Source: JACVRW01 sp963846505
Lineage (GTDB): Bacteria; Actinomycetota; Thermoleophilia; Solirubrobacterales; Thermoleophilaceae
Direction of reading: 5' to 3'
DNA: 64,000 nucleotides
NCBI GenBank assembly: GCA_963846505.1
Contig: CAWJWD010000001.1
Location: 372,001-436,000, forward strand
In this document: positions 7,912-16,685 of the stretch, piece after piece
Position numbering within the stretch: position 1 is the stretch's first letter
How the letters are laid out: each line of letters begins with the position of its first letter
Position numbers and translations under genes: made by a program
The notes under the pieces: model-generated
The model's database searches: none
Told to the model about the DNA's origin: nothing
What the model saw: only the letters and a program-made list of their open reading frames with translations

Positions 7912-8685
7912 TCAGTCGTTGCTGGCGCCGGTGAAGAAGTCGAGCGCGCGCTTGGTCTTGGTCTCCTGCTCGCCGTCGAGCGAGATGCCGAGCCCCTCCA
8001 ACATCGCCCGCGACTCGGCGGCGACGTCGAACGCCTCGCCCGGCGGGCACTTGGTCGACAGCTCGAGGATGCGCGAGCCGTCCGGGTAGAGCCACAGCTC
8101 GGTGACGAGCTTGCGGCCGCCGCCGGGCGCGACCGACTTCAGCTTCAGCGCGAAGATCGGGCCGAGCGTGCTCAGCGAGTCGAGCTCGATCCCCTCGGGA
8201 GCGTGCTCGGCGTACAGCTTGCGCTGGCGCTTGGAGAAGACACTGCTGAGCGGCTGCTCGCCGCGTGCCGCCGCCTCGACCCCGAGGCTCGGCTTCTCGC
8301 GCTTGAGCCGGCCCGAGCAGACGAAGCCGCCGGGCATCGCGTCGACCTCGACGCCGAAGCCCTCCGCCGCACGCAGCTTCGGCGACAGCTGCTCGGGCAC
8401 GACCGGACGCAGCTTCACGATCGCGTCCTCGCCCTTGCGCTGCATCCGGCGCGCCCGCACGACCACGCCGTTGCGGTTGAGCACGAGGTCCGGGGTGTCG
8501 AAGAAGTAGATCATCCGCACCTCGGCCTCGAGCGGATCGAGCGCGAGCGCCTCGACCGCCGAGCGCTGCTGCTCGAGCGGCACGGTCAGCTTCAGCTCGA
8601 CGCTGTCCGCGCCCTGCAGGAGATCCAGGAGCTCGGCGAGCCGATCGCCGCCGAGCAACGTCGGAGTACCGTCCGCGAGGCTCAT
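7912..8685 (-). CDS. CYTH-like / triphosphate tunnel domain protein
   Basis: A 257-residue protein with the early strand SVELKLTV (residues 28-35), a shortened form of the ExExK motif of CYTH domains. Alternating basic strands follow (IYFFDTPDLVLNRNGVVVRARR, and further RK-rich strands), as in triphosphate tunnel metalloenzymes such as thiamine triphosphatase, inorganic triphosphatase and class IV adenylate cyclase. Only one of the two leading Glu residues of the motif is present, so catalysis is uncertain. It is followed at 1 base by the Nudix gene, a sensible partner in nucleotide or polyphosphate clean-up. Its ATG overlaps the start codon of the divergent epimerase gene. Confidence 0.72.
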   Translation of the reverse strand: MSLADGTPTLLGGDRLAELLDLLQGADSVELKLTVPLEQQRSAVEALALDPLEAEVRMIYFFDTPDLVLNRNGVVVRARRMQRKGEDAIVKLRPVVPEQLSPKLRAAEGFGVEVDAMPGGFVCSGRLKREKPSLGVEAAARGEQPLSSVFSKRQRKLYAEHAPEGIELDSLSTLGPIFALKLKSVAPGGGRKLVTELWLYPDGSRILELSTKCPPGEAFDVAAESRAMLEGLGISLDGEQETKTKRALDFFTGASND

Positions 8686-9670
8686 GGAGCGAGTCTATGC
8701 CCCCACGAAGGTCTTCCTCACCGGCGCGTCCGGCTTCATCGCCCGCGCCCTCGCGGCCCGCTACCGCGACGCAGGCGCGGACGTCGTCGGCGTGGACCTC
8801 AGCGCAGACTCGGCACGCGGCGTCGTGGCGGGCGACATCGCGCTGCCTGGAGCGTGGCAGGACGCCGTCGCCGGCTGCGACCTCGTGATCCACACGGCGG
8901 CGATCGTCTCCAACGCGTTCGACCTCGACGCCAGCTGGCGCGTGAACGTGCTCGGCACGCGGCACGTCGTCGAGGCCGCGCGGCGAGCCGGTGCCGAGCG
9001 GCTCGTGCACTTCTCCTCGGTGCGCGCGTTCTCCGACCTCGGCTTTCCCGACGGCGTTACCGAGGACCACCCGGTGCGCCCGGACGGCAACCCGTACGTC
9101 GACACGAAGATCGCCGGCGAGCAGGTCGTGCTGCAGGCGCACGCCGCCGGCGAGCTCGACTGCACGGTGGTGCGACCGGGCGACGTCTACGGTCCGGGCT
9201 CGCGGCCGTGGACGCTGCTGCCGCTGGAGATCATCAAGTCGGGGCGCTTCCTGCTCCCCGCGCGTGGGCGCGGGATCTTCAGCGGGGTGTACGTCGACGA
9301 CCTCGTAGACGGCGTGCTGCTCGCGGCATCTCATCCGGACGCCGCCGGGCAGGTCTTCACGCTCGGCCCCGCCGCGCCGGCGACCACCCGCGAGTTCTTC
9401 GGGCACTACTTCCGCATGCTCGGCAAGCGCGGGCCGATCTGCCTGCCGACGCCGCCCGCCGTCGCCCTCGCCGCCGCGGCCGATCGCGTCGAGCGTCTGC
9501 GCGGCAACCGCACCGAGGTCAACGCCGCCTCGATGCGCTACCTCGCCCGCAACGGCGGCTACTCGATCGAGAAGGCGCGGCGGGTGCTCGGCTACGAGCC
9601 GGCGGTCTCGCTCGACGAGGGCATGCGGCGCACCGAGCGCTGGCTGCACGCGCAGGGGCTGCTCGACTAG
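8684..9670 (+). CDS. NAD-dependent epimerase/dehydratase (extended SDR)
   Basis: A 328-residue extended short-chain dehydrogenase/reductase. The dinucleotide-binding motif TGASGFIA (residues 13-20) has Ala for the third Gly; VVGVDLS supplies the acidic residue after beta-2 that favours NAD. The catalytic pair is YVDTK, and VRPGDVYGPG is the substrate-side signature of the epimerase/3-beta-hydroxysteroid dehydrogenase group. The fold is complete through residue about 320. The following alpha/beta hydrolase starts 35 bases downstream, perhaps in the same transcript. A sugar-nucleotide, sterol or hydroxy-lipid substrate is possible; the sequence does not decide. Confidence 0.88.
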   Translation: MERVYAPTKVFLTGASGFIARALAARYRDAGADVVGVDLSADSARGVVAGDIALPGAWQDAVAGCDLVIHTAAIVSNAFDLDASWRVNVLGTRHVVEAARRAGAERLVHFSSVRAFSDLGFPDGVTEDHPVRPDGNPYVDTKIAGEQVVLQAHAAGELDCTVVRPGDVYGPGSRPWTLLPLEIIKSGRFLLPARGRGIFSGVYVDDLVDGVLLAASHPDAAGQVFTLGPAAPATTREFFGHYFRMLGKRGPICLPTPPAVALAAAADRVERLRGNRTEVNAASMRYLARNGGYSIEKARRVLGYEPAVSLDEGMRRTERWLHAQGLLD

Positions 9671-9705
9671 CCCTGCCTGAAGCACGCCGCGGGCGCCGCA
9701 CTGAC

Positions 9706-10632
9706 ATGATCGCCCTGATGACCGCACGCGGGGGCTTGAAGGTCGAGCAGGTCGAGCTGCACGGCCACCCGGTGACCTATCACCGGCTGGGCGAGGGGCC
9801 GGCGCTGGTGCTGGTGCACGGGATCACGTCGAGCTCGCGCACCTGGCACGAGGTGCTGCCGGCGCTCGCCGAGCACCACACGGTGATCGCGCCGGACCTG
9901 CTCGGCCACGGCAGCTCGGCCAAGCCCCGCGGCGACTACTCGCTCGGCGCCCACGCCAGCGGCCTGCGCGACCTGCTGGCGCTGCTCGGCATCGCCAGCG
10001 CGACGATGGTCGGGCACTCGCTGGGCGGCGGGATCGCGATGCAGTTCGCCTACCAGTTCCCCGAGCGGCTGGAGCGGCTGGTGCTCGTAGACAGCGGCGG
10101 CCTCGGCAACGAGGTCAGCATCTGGCTGCGCGCCGCGACGCTGCCGGGCTCGGAGTACGTGCTGCCGTTCCTCTTCGGCCAGCCCGCGCGCGCGGCCGGC
10201 TTCGCGGTCGGGAACGTGCTCGGTCGCCTGGGCGTCAAGCCGAGCGCGAACATGCGCGGGATCGCGGAGGGGATCGAGTCCCTCGGCGACGCCGACGCCC
10301 GCCGGGCCTTCGTGCACACCGCCCGCTCGGTGATCGACCCCTCCGGGCAGCGCGTGGACGCGCGCGACCGGCTCTACCTCTCCGAGGGCGTGCCGACGCT
10401 GCTCGTTTGGGGCGAGTGCGACCCGATCATCCCGCTCGAGCACGGGCGCCAGGCCCACGAGCTGATGCCCCACAGCCGGCTGGAGGTCTTCCCGGGCGCG
10501 GGTCACTTCCCGTTCAACGACGACCCCGAACGCTTCGCCGAACTGCTCACCGACTTCGTCGCGACCACCGCCCCGGCGGCCCTCGACGAGGATTTCATCG
10601 AGGGCCTGCTACGCCGGAGAGGCGACTCCTAG
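9706..10632 (+). CDS. alpha/beta fold hydrolase
   Basis: A 308-residue soluble alpha/beta hydrolase. The oxyanion-hole motif is VLVHGITSSSRTWHE (about residues 35-50), the nucleophile elbow is GHSLGGG (Ser about 105), the acid is in WGECDPIIP and the catalytic His in GAGHFPF. The family includes esterases, lipases, haloperoxidase-like enzymes and C-C bond hydrolases; the substrate cannot be read. ATG 9706 gives the usual short N-terminus before the first strand. It follows the epimerase and meets the convergent MMPL gene with only 5 bases between stops. Confidence 0.88.
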   Translation: MIALMTARGGLKVEQVELHGHPVTYHRLGEGPALVLVHGITSSSRTWHEVLPALAEHHTVIAPDLLGHGSSAKPRGDYSLGAHASGLRDLLALLGIASATMVGHSLGGGIAMQFAYQFPERLERLVLVDSGGLGNEVSIWLRAATLPGSEYVLPFLFGQPARAAGFAVGNVLGRLGVKPSANMRGIAEGIESLGDADARRAFVHTARSVIDPSGQRVDARDRLYLSEGVPTLLVWGECDPIIPLEHGRQAHELMPHSRLEVFPGAGHFPFNDDPERFAELLTDFVATTAPAALDEDFIEGLLRRRGDS

Positions 10633-10637
10633 CGGCC

Positions 10638-12791
10638 CTAGGCCTGACCCTCGGCCGCCGCGACCGGCTCGGGCGAGGGCGGCACCCGCAGCAGCTTGGC
10701 CACGCTCGGCGGCAGCCACCAGTTCCACTTGCCGAACAGCGACACCACCGCCGGCACCAGCAGCGCCCGGATCACGGTCGCGTCGAGCAGGATGCCCGCC
10801 GCCAGGCCGGTGGCGAGGATCTTGACGTCGGTCTCCGGCCCGGACGCGAGCGCGGCGAACGAGAGGAACAGGATCAGCGCCGCGCTCGTGACCAGCCGGC
10901 CGGTGCGGCCGAGACCGAAGATCACCGCGTCGTCGGTGTCGCCCTTCTCGTCGTACTCCTCGCGCATGCGCGCGAGGATGAAGACCTCGTAGTCCATCGA
11001 GAGGCCGTACAGGAACGCGAACACCATCAGCGGGATCCAGGAGGCGATCGAGCCGGTGGCGGCGATGCCCCAGAGCTCCTCGGAGCCGTGGCCGTTCTGC
11101 CACACGAGCGCCAGCACGCCCCAGGCCGCGCCCACCGACAGCACGTTCAGGATCACCGCCTTGAGCGGCAGCAGCAGCGAGCGGAACGCGCGCGCCAGCA
11201 GCACGAACGTGAGCACCGAGATCAGCGCGATCATGAGTGGGAACGAGCCGTAGACGGCGTCGATGAAGTCCGCGTTCAGCGGTCCGCTGCCGCCGACGCG
11301 AGCGTCCGGGGAGGACGCGTGCGCGGCGTCGCGCACGCCCTGGACGGTGTCGCGGCCGGCCTGCGAGTCGTCGCCCTCGTTTGGCACCGCGACGACGAGC
11401 GCGTCGCCCTGGCGGCGCCAGGCCGGACCCAGCGGCGCCGCGGCCCCGTGCACGCCCTCGACCTCGGCCTCGGCCTCGGCGGTGGTGACAGCGCGCGCGT
11501 CGGCCGCAGGCACGAGCGTCTCGACCGGCGCGATCGCGCCCTTGCCGATGCCCGACTCGTCAAGCTCATTCAGCGCCTCCTTGGCCGGACCGGCCTTGGC
11601 GATCGTGTCCGGATCGGCGTTGCCGAGATGCAGATTGGTGGCGGCCACCAGCAGCACGCCGAGGATCGCCAGCGCCGTGAACAGCGCGGCGACGCGGTGC
11701 TTGACGACGCCCTTGGACCAACGCTCCCAGAAGGCGTGGCTGCGATCGCGGCGGCGGATGCGGCGCTTGTCGAGCTTCGGCCCGATCGTCGCCAGCACTA
11801 CCGGCAGCAGCGTGATCGCGACCGTCGTCGCGACCAGCGGGATCAGCATGCCGCCGTAGCCGACGCTGCGCAGGAACGGCAGCGGCAGCACGATCAGCGC
11901 GAACAGGCCGACGGCGACGGTGGTGCCGGAGAAGACGACCGCGCGGCCGGCGGTCGTCATGGCCGCGGTGACGGCGTCCTCGTTGGTCTTGCCCTTCTCC
12001 AGCTCCTCGCGCCAGCGCACGACGATCAGCAGCGCGTAGTCGATCGAGACGCCGAGCCCGATCAGCGCCACGAGGAACTGCACGATCGGCGAGACCTCGG
12101 TGATCGTCGTCAGGCCCCAGAGCAGCAGGAAGGAGGTCAGGACCGAGCAGATCGCCATGCCCAGCGGCACCAGCGCAAGCGCCGAGCCGAACACGAAGAT
12201 CAGCACGATCAGCGCGCCGAAGCCACCGATCAGCGCCTCGAGCAGCACGCCCGGACCGTCGTCGCCCTCGCCCGAGGAGTCGAAGAGGGCGTCGTAGCCG
12301 GTGACCCGCAGCGGCACGCCCTCGATCGAGACGTCGCGCAGCGCGTCGCGCAGATCTCGCTGAGCGTCGACGTTGGCGCCGAAGGGGTCGTCGCTGCGGG
12401 GCGGAAAGACGTAGACGAAGGTCGTGCGCCCATTCTCGGAGACGAAGGCGCGGTCGCCGGTGGAAGCGAAGCCGGCCACGCGCGAGTCCGGCACGGCGCG
12501 CTTGGCCCGAGCCTCGGCGCGCAGCAGCTGCGCGCGCACGCCCGGGCTCTCCACGTTCGTGCCCTCGGGCAGGGTCACGACCGGCACCAGCGGCAGGGTC
12601 TCGCCGCCGTTGCCGTAGATCCGCAGGATCTCCTGGCTGGTCTCCCAGCCCTCTCGTCCAGGCACGCTGAAGCGCTGGTCGAGCGCTTCGGAGGCCGGGC
12701 CGGAGGCCATCACCCCGATGACGGTGAGGATCAGCCAGCCGAGCGCGACCAGGCGCTTGTGACGGAGAACGAGGCGGGTCAGAGATTCCAT
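10638..12791 (-). CDS. MMPL family RND transporter
   Basis: A 717-residue inner-membrane exporter. It begins with one membrane helix and a large external loop, then five more helices; the arrangement is repeated in the second half. The proton-relay Asp-Tyr pairs are visible in both halves (GVSIDYALL and GLSMDYEVF), as in MmpL3. Length is at the short end for MmpL proteins, with no long C-terminal domain. Proteins of this type move lipids, siderophores or drugs. ATG 12791 is preferred over GTG 12809, because the longer form would run through a perfect operator. It diverges from marR, the obvious regulator. Confidence 0.9.
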   Translation of the reverse strand: MESLTRLVLRHKRLVALGWLILTVIGVMASGPASEALDQRFSVPGREGWETSQEILRIYGNGGETLPLVPVVTLPEGTNVESPGVRAQLLRAEARAKRAVPDSRVAGFASTGDRAFVSENGRTTFVYVFPPRSDDPFGANVDAQRDLRDALRDVSIEGVPLRVTGYDALFDSSGEGDDGPGVLLEALIGGFGALIVLIFVFGSALALVPLGMAICSVLTSFLLLWGLTTITEVSPIVQFLVALIGLGVSIDYALLIVVRWREELEKGKTNEDAVTAAMTTAGRAVVFSGTTVAVGLFALIVLPLPFLRSVGYGGMLIPLVATTVAITLLPVVLATIGPKLDKRRIRRRDRSHAFWERWSKGVVKHRVAALFTALAILGVLLVAATNLHLGNADPDTIAKAGPAKEALNELDESGIGKGAIAPVETLVPAADARAVTTAEAEAEVEGVHGAAAPLGPAWRRQGDALVVAVPNEGDDSQAGRDTVQGVRDAAHASSPDARVGGSGPLNADFIDAVYGSFPLMIALISVLTFVLLARAFRSLLLPLKAVILNVLSVGAAWGVLALVWQNGHGSEELWGIAATGSIASWIPLMVFAFLYGLSMDYEVFILARMREEYDEKGDTDDAVIFGLGRTGRLVTSAALILFLSFAALASGPETDVKILATGLAAGILLDATVIRALLVPAVVSLFGKWNWWLPPSVAKLLRVPPSPEPVAAAEGQA

Positions 12792-12795
12792 GACG

Positions 12796-12816
12796 ATCGT
12801 TTGTACCACAAACGAT
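12796..12816. promoter_or_regulatory. MarR operator (perfect 9-bp inverted repeat)
   Basis: ATCGTTTGT-ACC-ACAAACGAT is a perfect inverted repeat with a 3-bp spacer. It ends 4 bases before the MMPL ATG on one side and 22 bases before the marR GTG on the other, a position where bound repressor would block both promoters. Confidence 0.85.
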
Positions 12817-12838
12817 TGACGGCACGTATCATCGTCCT

Positions 12839-13279
12839 GTGAAGTTCCCGAGCCACGAGGCGGTCAACGGGTACACCGGCTTCCTGCTGCGCAAGGTGTC
12901 CGCGGCCTCGTTCGAGGCGATCAGCGAGGTGCTCGCCGAGTACGACCTGCATCCGATGCACTTCGGCATGCTCACGATCATCGAGGCCGAGGAGCCGGTC
13001 TCCCAGCAAGAGCTGTCGAAGCGGACCGGCATCGACCCGAGCACGATGGTCGCGCGCATGGACGTGCTCGACGAGCGCGGCTACGTCGAGCGTTCGCGCG
13101 GCGCCGAGGACCGGCGCAGCTACGAGATCAGGCTGACGCCCGCCGGCCGCGAGCTGCTGCTCGAGCTGCGCAGCCGGGCCGACGCGATCGCCGCGAACTT
13201 CTTCTCGCCGCTGACCGCCGAGGAGCGCGGGCAGCTGCACCGGTTGCTGGCCAAGCTGGCCGACAGCCTCGGGGACTAG
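12839..13279 (+). CDS. MarR family transcriptional regulator
   Basis: A 146-residue winged-helix repressor. The MarR fold is clear: an N-terminal dimerisation helix, then helix-turn-helix SQQELSKRTGIDPSTMVARMDVLDERGYV (about residues 57-85), a wing with the conserved Asp-Arg-Arg (AEDRRSYEIRLT) and a C-terminal helical dimer region. It starts at GTG 12839. It diverges from the MMPL exporter, with a perfect palindrome between the two; this is the usual drug- or metabolite-responsive exporter arrangement. The ligand is unknown. PPK2 follows after 22 bases. Confidence 0.92.
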   Translation: MKFPSHEAVNGYTGFLLRKVSAASFEAISEVLAEYDLHPMHFGMLTIIEAEEPVSQQELSKRTGIDPSTMVARMDVLDERGYVERSRGAEDRRSYEIRLTPAGRELLLELRSRADAIAANFFSPLTAEERGQLHRLLAKLADSLGD

Positions 13280-13301
13280 CGTGATCGGCTAGCCTCGCGC
13301 C

Positions 13302-14162
13302 ATGGCCAAGCGGCCGGCAGCCGAGCGCGTCAGCGACCTGCTGCGGGTCGCCCCGGGATCGATCGACTTGCACGCGCTGCCGACGCGCGCGACGCCCGGC
13401 TTCTCCGGCGCCGGCAAGGCAGACGCCCTCGCCCGGCGCGAGCAGCTCGCCGAGCGGCTGGCGACGCTGCAGGAGCAGCTGTTCGCCGAGGGCTACCTCG
13501 GCGGCAAGCGCTCGCTGCTGCTGGTGCTGCAGGGCATGGACACCTCGGGCAAGGGCGGCACGGTCCGCCACGTCATGGGACAGCTCGACCCGGGCGGCGT
13601 GCACGCCGTCGCCTTCGGCGCACCGACGAGCGAGGAACTGCGTCACGACTTCCTCTGGCGCATCCGCGCCCAGCTGCCGCGCCCCGGCAAGATCGGCGTC
13701 TTCGATCGCTCGCACTACGAGGACGTCGTCGCCGTGCGCGTGCGCGGCCTGGCCGCGCGCCGCACCTGGATGCGCCGCTACGGCTCGATCAACCGCTTCG
13801 AGGAGAAGCTGGTCGAGCGCGGCACGCGCGTGGTCAAGTGCTTCCTGCACATCTCGCCCGACGAGCAGCGCAAGCGCCTGCTGGCGCGTCTGGACGATCC
13901 CACCAAGCAGTGGAAGTTCACGCCCGGCGACGTCGAGGATCGCGAGCGCTGGGACGACTACCTCCTCGCCTACGGGGACGCGATCGCGCGCTGCAACAGC
14001 GAGTTCGCGCCTTGGCACGTCGTGCCCGCCGATCGCAAGTGGTATCGCAACTGGGCGATCACGATGCTGCTGCTCGAGCAGCTGGAGGCGATGGCCCTGG
14101 ACTGGCCCAAGCCGTCGTACGACGTAGAGCGCGAGCGCCGGCGGCTGCTGGCGATCCCGTAG
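13302..14162 (+). CDS. ppk2: polyphosphate kinase 2 family protein
   Basis: A 286-residue single-domain PPK2. The Walker A motif is GMDTSGKGG (about residues 77-85) and the lid and Walker B region contains VFDRSHYEDV, both diagnostic of the family. Later conserved stretches include QWKFTPGD...DRERWDDYL and PADRKWYRNW. PPK2 enzymes use polyphosphate to phosphorylate nucleoside mono- or diphosphates. The length and the GKIGVFDRSHYEDV wording place it with the polyphosphate:AMP/ADP (class III-like) transferases, but the exact nucleotide is inferred. The next gene starts 9 bases downstream. Confidence 0.93.
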   Translation: MAKRPAAERVSDLLRVAPGSIDLHALPTRATPGFSGAGKADALARREQLAERLATLQEQLFAEGYLGGKRSLLLVLQGMDTSGKGGTVRHVMGQLDPGGVHAVAFGAPTSEELRHDFLWRIRAQLPRPGKIGVFDRSHYEDVVAVRVRGLAARRTWMRRYGSINRFEEKLVERGTRVVKCFLHISPDEQRKRLLARLDDPTKQWKFTPGDVEDRERWDDYLLAYGDAIARCNSEFAPWHVVPADRKWYRNWAITMLLLEQLEAMALDWPKPSYDVERERRRLLAIP

Positions 14163-14171
14163 CCTCGCTCC

Positions 14172-15209
14172 ATGCGAGCGCTGATCTTCACCGGCCCTGA
14201 CCAGCTCGAATGGCAGGAGCGCAGCGACCCGGCGCTCAACGGCGACGGCGAGGCGCTGGTGCGACCGCTGGCGGTCGCGACCTGCGACCTCGACGACCTG
14301 ATCGTCGCCGGCCGATCCCCCTTTCCGGCGCCGTTCGCACTCGGCCACGAAGCCGTCGCCGAGGTCGTGGAGGTCGGCGACGCCGTCACGACGGTGGCCC
14401 CCGGCGATCGCGTCGTCGTGCCGTTTCAGATCAGCTGCGGCGAGTGCGCCGCCTGTGCGCGCGGCCACAGCGGCAACTGCGACACGGTGGTTCCCTGGGC
14501 CGCCACCTACGGCTTCGGCTTCGGCGAGCAGGGGACGCGCTGGGGCGGCTTCCTGGCCGACCTCGTGCACGTGCCCTACGCCGACGCGATGCTGGTCCCG
14601 ATCCCGGACGGGCTGGCACCCGAGCTGGCGGCCGGCCTCTCGGACAACATCAGCGACGGCTACCGCACCGTCGGCCCGCCGCTGGCCGCCCGGCCCGGCG
14701 CCCCGGTGCTCGTGGTCGGCGGCGCGGCGCCCGGCTCGATCGGGCTCTACGCCGCCGCCCAGGCGCTGGCGCTCGGCAGCGAGCGGGTGCTCTACGTCGA
14801 CGCCGACGAGCGCCGGCGGGAGATCGCGGCCGCCTACGGCGCCCAGACGCTGGCCGAGATCCCGGACCAGCTCGAGGGCCGCTTCCCGATCACGGTGGAC
14901 GCCTCCGCCGACCCGCGGGGGCTCGAGCTCGCACTCGCCAGCCTCGACCGCGACGGCATCTGCACCTCGACCGGCATCTACTTCGATCCCGAGCGCCAGC
15001 CGCGCTTCCCGCTGCTGTCGATGTACGTGCAGGCGACGACGTTCGTGACCGGCCGCATCCACGCCCGCCACGACGCGCCGAGCGCGCTGGAGCTGCTCGC
15101 CGACGGTCGCTTCGACCCGCAGCCCGTGACCACGCGCGTGGTCGACTTCGCCGACGCGGCCGAGGCGCTCACCGCGCACGACCACGTCAAGCTCGTCTTC
15201 ACCCCGTGA
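14172..15209 (+). CDS. zinc-dependent alcohol dehydrogenase (MDR family)
   Basis: A 345-residue medium-chain dehydrogenase. The catalytic zinc region has LGHEAVAEVVEVG (His-Glu, about residues 58-70), and the structural zinc lobe has four Cys in CGECAACARGHSGNC (about 92-106). The Rossmann domain contains VLVVGGAAPGSIGLYAA and an acidic residue in YVDAD, pointing to NAD. The first zinc ligand is in VATCDLDDL, where the usual Cys-x2-(D/T) is kept. It is close behind ppk2 and converges on the LuxR-type gene. Substrate unknown. Confidence 0.9.
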   Translation: MRALIFTGPDQLEWQERSDPALNGDGEALVRPLAVATCDLDDLIVAGRSPFPAPFALGHEAVAEVVEVGDAVTTVAPGDRVVVPFQISCGECAACARGHSGNCDTVVPWAATYGFGFGEQGTRWGGFLADLVHVPYADAMLVPIPDGLAPELAAGLSDNISDGYRTVGPPLAARPGAPVLVVGGAAPGSIGLYAAAQALALGSERVLYVDADERRREIAAAYGAQTLAEIPDQLEGRFPITVDASADPRGLELALASLDRDGICTSTGIYFDPERQPRFPLLSMYVQATTFVTGRIHARHDAPSALELLADGRFDPQPVTTRVVDFADAAEALTAHDHVKLVFTP

Positions 15210-15228
15210 CGCGCAGGGCGCGGGCGAG

Positions 15229-16536
15229 CTAGGAGATCGCCTGCAGGCGCGGCGACTCGAGCCCGGCGTCGCGGGCGATCGCCGCGGCCTCGCCGCGCGA
15301 GTGGGCGCCGAGCTTGCCGAGCACGTTGGCGACGTGGAACTTGACGGTGTTCTCGCTGATCTCGAGCGTCTCGGCGATCTGGCGGTTGCGCTGGCCGCGC
15401 GCCAGCTCGCCCAGCACCTCCCGCTCGCGCCGGTTGAGCCGCGCGAGCGGGTCGCCGTCGGCGGTCTCGCCCGCGGGCGCCAGCGGCAGCCGGGCGGTCA
15501 GGGTCGTGCCCCAGCCGGGCACGCTCTCGACCTCGAGCTCACCGTCGACCGCGCGGGCGCGGTCGTGCAGGGCGTGCACGGCGAGCGCGTCGTCGGCGAG
15601 ACCGCCGGCACCGTCGTCGCGCACGCTGACCTCGAGCCCGTCGTCCCCGAGCTCCCAGCCCACGCGCAGGCGGCGCACCTCGGGCTGCTCGAGCATGCTC
15701 AGCGCGGCGCCGCGCACGATCGCGCGCGCTGCCTGGACCAGCGGTGCGGGCAGCGTGCGGTCGGTGCCGGGACCGACCAGCTCCAGCTCGGCCGAGCTGT
15801 AGCGGGCGAGCGGTCGCAGCTCGTCGCGCAGGCGCTCGAAGGCGGCGTCGGCGTGCTCGTCTCCCAGCTCGCGCTCGCGCTCGGCGCTGTGGCGCAGCTC
15901 GACCAGCGCCGAGGCGGCGAGGTCGGTGGCCGCGCGGCGGGCCGCGGCGTCGTCGAGGTTGTGCGCGCGCAGCGTGCCGAGCAGCGCCGTCAGCACGGCA
16001 CCCTGCTCGTCGGCGAGCTGCGAGGCCACCCGCGCCCGCTCGCTCGCCGCCGCCCGCGAGGTCGTGAGCTCGGCCGGGTTGCCCTGCTCGAGCTGCTGGT
16101 CCAGGCGCGCCGCGACCAGCTCCCACACGCGCGCGACGATCGCCACCGCCTCGGGGTCCGGCTCGCCGTCGTCCGCCCGCACGAGCACCAGCAGGGCGCC
16201 GCCCTCCTCGGCCCCGACGCGAGCCGCGATCGCGAGCACGGGCCGTGGCGCGCCGGCGAAGCTCGCGGTGCCGACGAAGGGCTGGCCGACGCCGACGGTC
16301 GCCGCCAGGCGCGAGAGGTCGGCGCTCGTGACGCGCTCGGACACCTCCTCGCTGCCGCTCGCCGTCATCGGGGAGCGCGCGCAGCTGCCGGCCAGGACGG
16401 CGACGGCGGTGTGCGGGACGAGCTCGGCGAAGGCCTGCGACAGTCGCCGGTTGAGCTCGTTCGGGCCGCAGGCGGAGAGGATCTCGTCGACGGTCTCCAG
16501 TGCACTCGTGACGCTGTTCCAGGATCGCTCCGCCAT
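15229..16536 (-). CDS. LuxR-type regulator with GAF-like and histidine-kinase-like ATPase regions
   Basis: A 435-residue cytoplasmic protein. Residues about 10-165 resemble a GAF sensor; 185-270 form a helical DHp-like segment without a clear phospho-accepting His box; 285-355 contain an ATPase-like region with VRDDGAGG and a G-rich GWGTTLTARLP end, as in HATPase_c domains; 370-435 is a LuxR/FixJ HTH (LNRREREVLGELARGQRNRQIAETLEI). A kinase-like core joined directly to an output HTH is unusual compared with two-component pairs. ATG 16536 (MAERSWNSV) is preferred, since the longer frame reads through a palindromic operator. It diverges from yceI. Confidence 0.82.
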   Translation of the reverse strand: MAERSWNSVTSALETVDEILSACGPNELNRRLSQAFAELVPHTAVAVLAGSCARSPMTASGSEEVSERVTSADLSRLAATVGVGQPFVGTASFAGAPRPVLAIAARVGAEEGGALLVLVRADDGEPDPEAVAIVARVWELVAARLDQQLEQGNPAELTTSRAAASERARVASQLADEQGAVLTALLGTLRAHNLDDAAARRAATDLAASALVELRHSAERERELGDEHADAAFERLRDELRPLARYSSAELELVGPGTDRTLPAPLVQAARAIVRGAALSMLEQPEVRRLRVGWELGDDGLEVSVRDDGAGGLADDALAVHALHDRARAVDGELEVESVPGWGTTLTARLPLAPAGETADGDPLARLNRREREVLGELARGQRNRQIAETLEISENTVKFHVANVLGKLGAHSRGEAAAIARDAGLESPRLQAIS

Positions 16537-16578
16537 GTCGTCAAGGGTAGTCCACCCGCTCACCCACCCTCCCGTCAC

Positions 16579-16602
16579 TCCGGGTGGGTCGACCCACCCG
16601 GA
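16579..16602. promoter_or_regulatory. 24-bp perfect palindrome between LuxR-type gene and yceI
   Basis: TCCGGGTGGGTCGACCCACCCGGA is a perfect palindrome. Further CCACCC half-sites lie at about 16552-16568. It is 43 bases from the regulator ATG and 84 bases from the yceI ATG, so it is a likely operator for one or both genes. Confidence 0.75.
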
Positions 16603-16685
16603 CGGGCAGTTGGGGTTACCCGCCTCCGCGAGCACCCTCGTATGCAGGTTCTGTCCGCAGCACGAGCGACGAGGAGCACCACACG

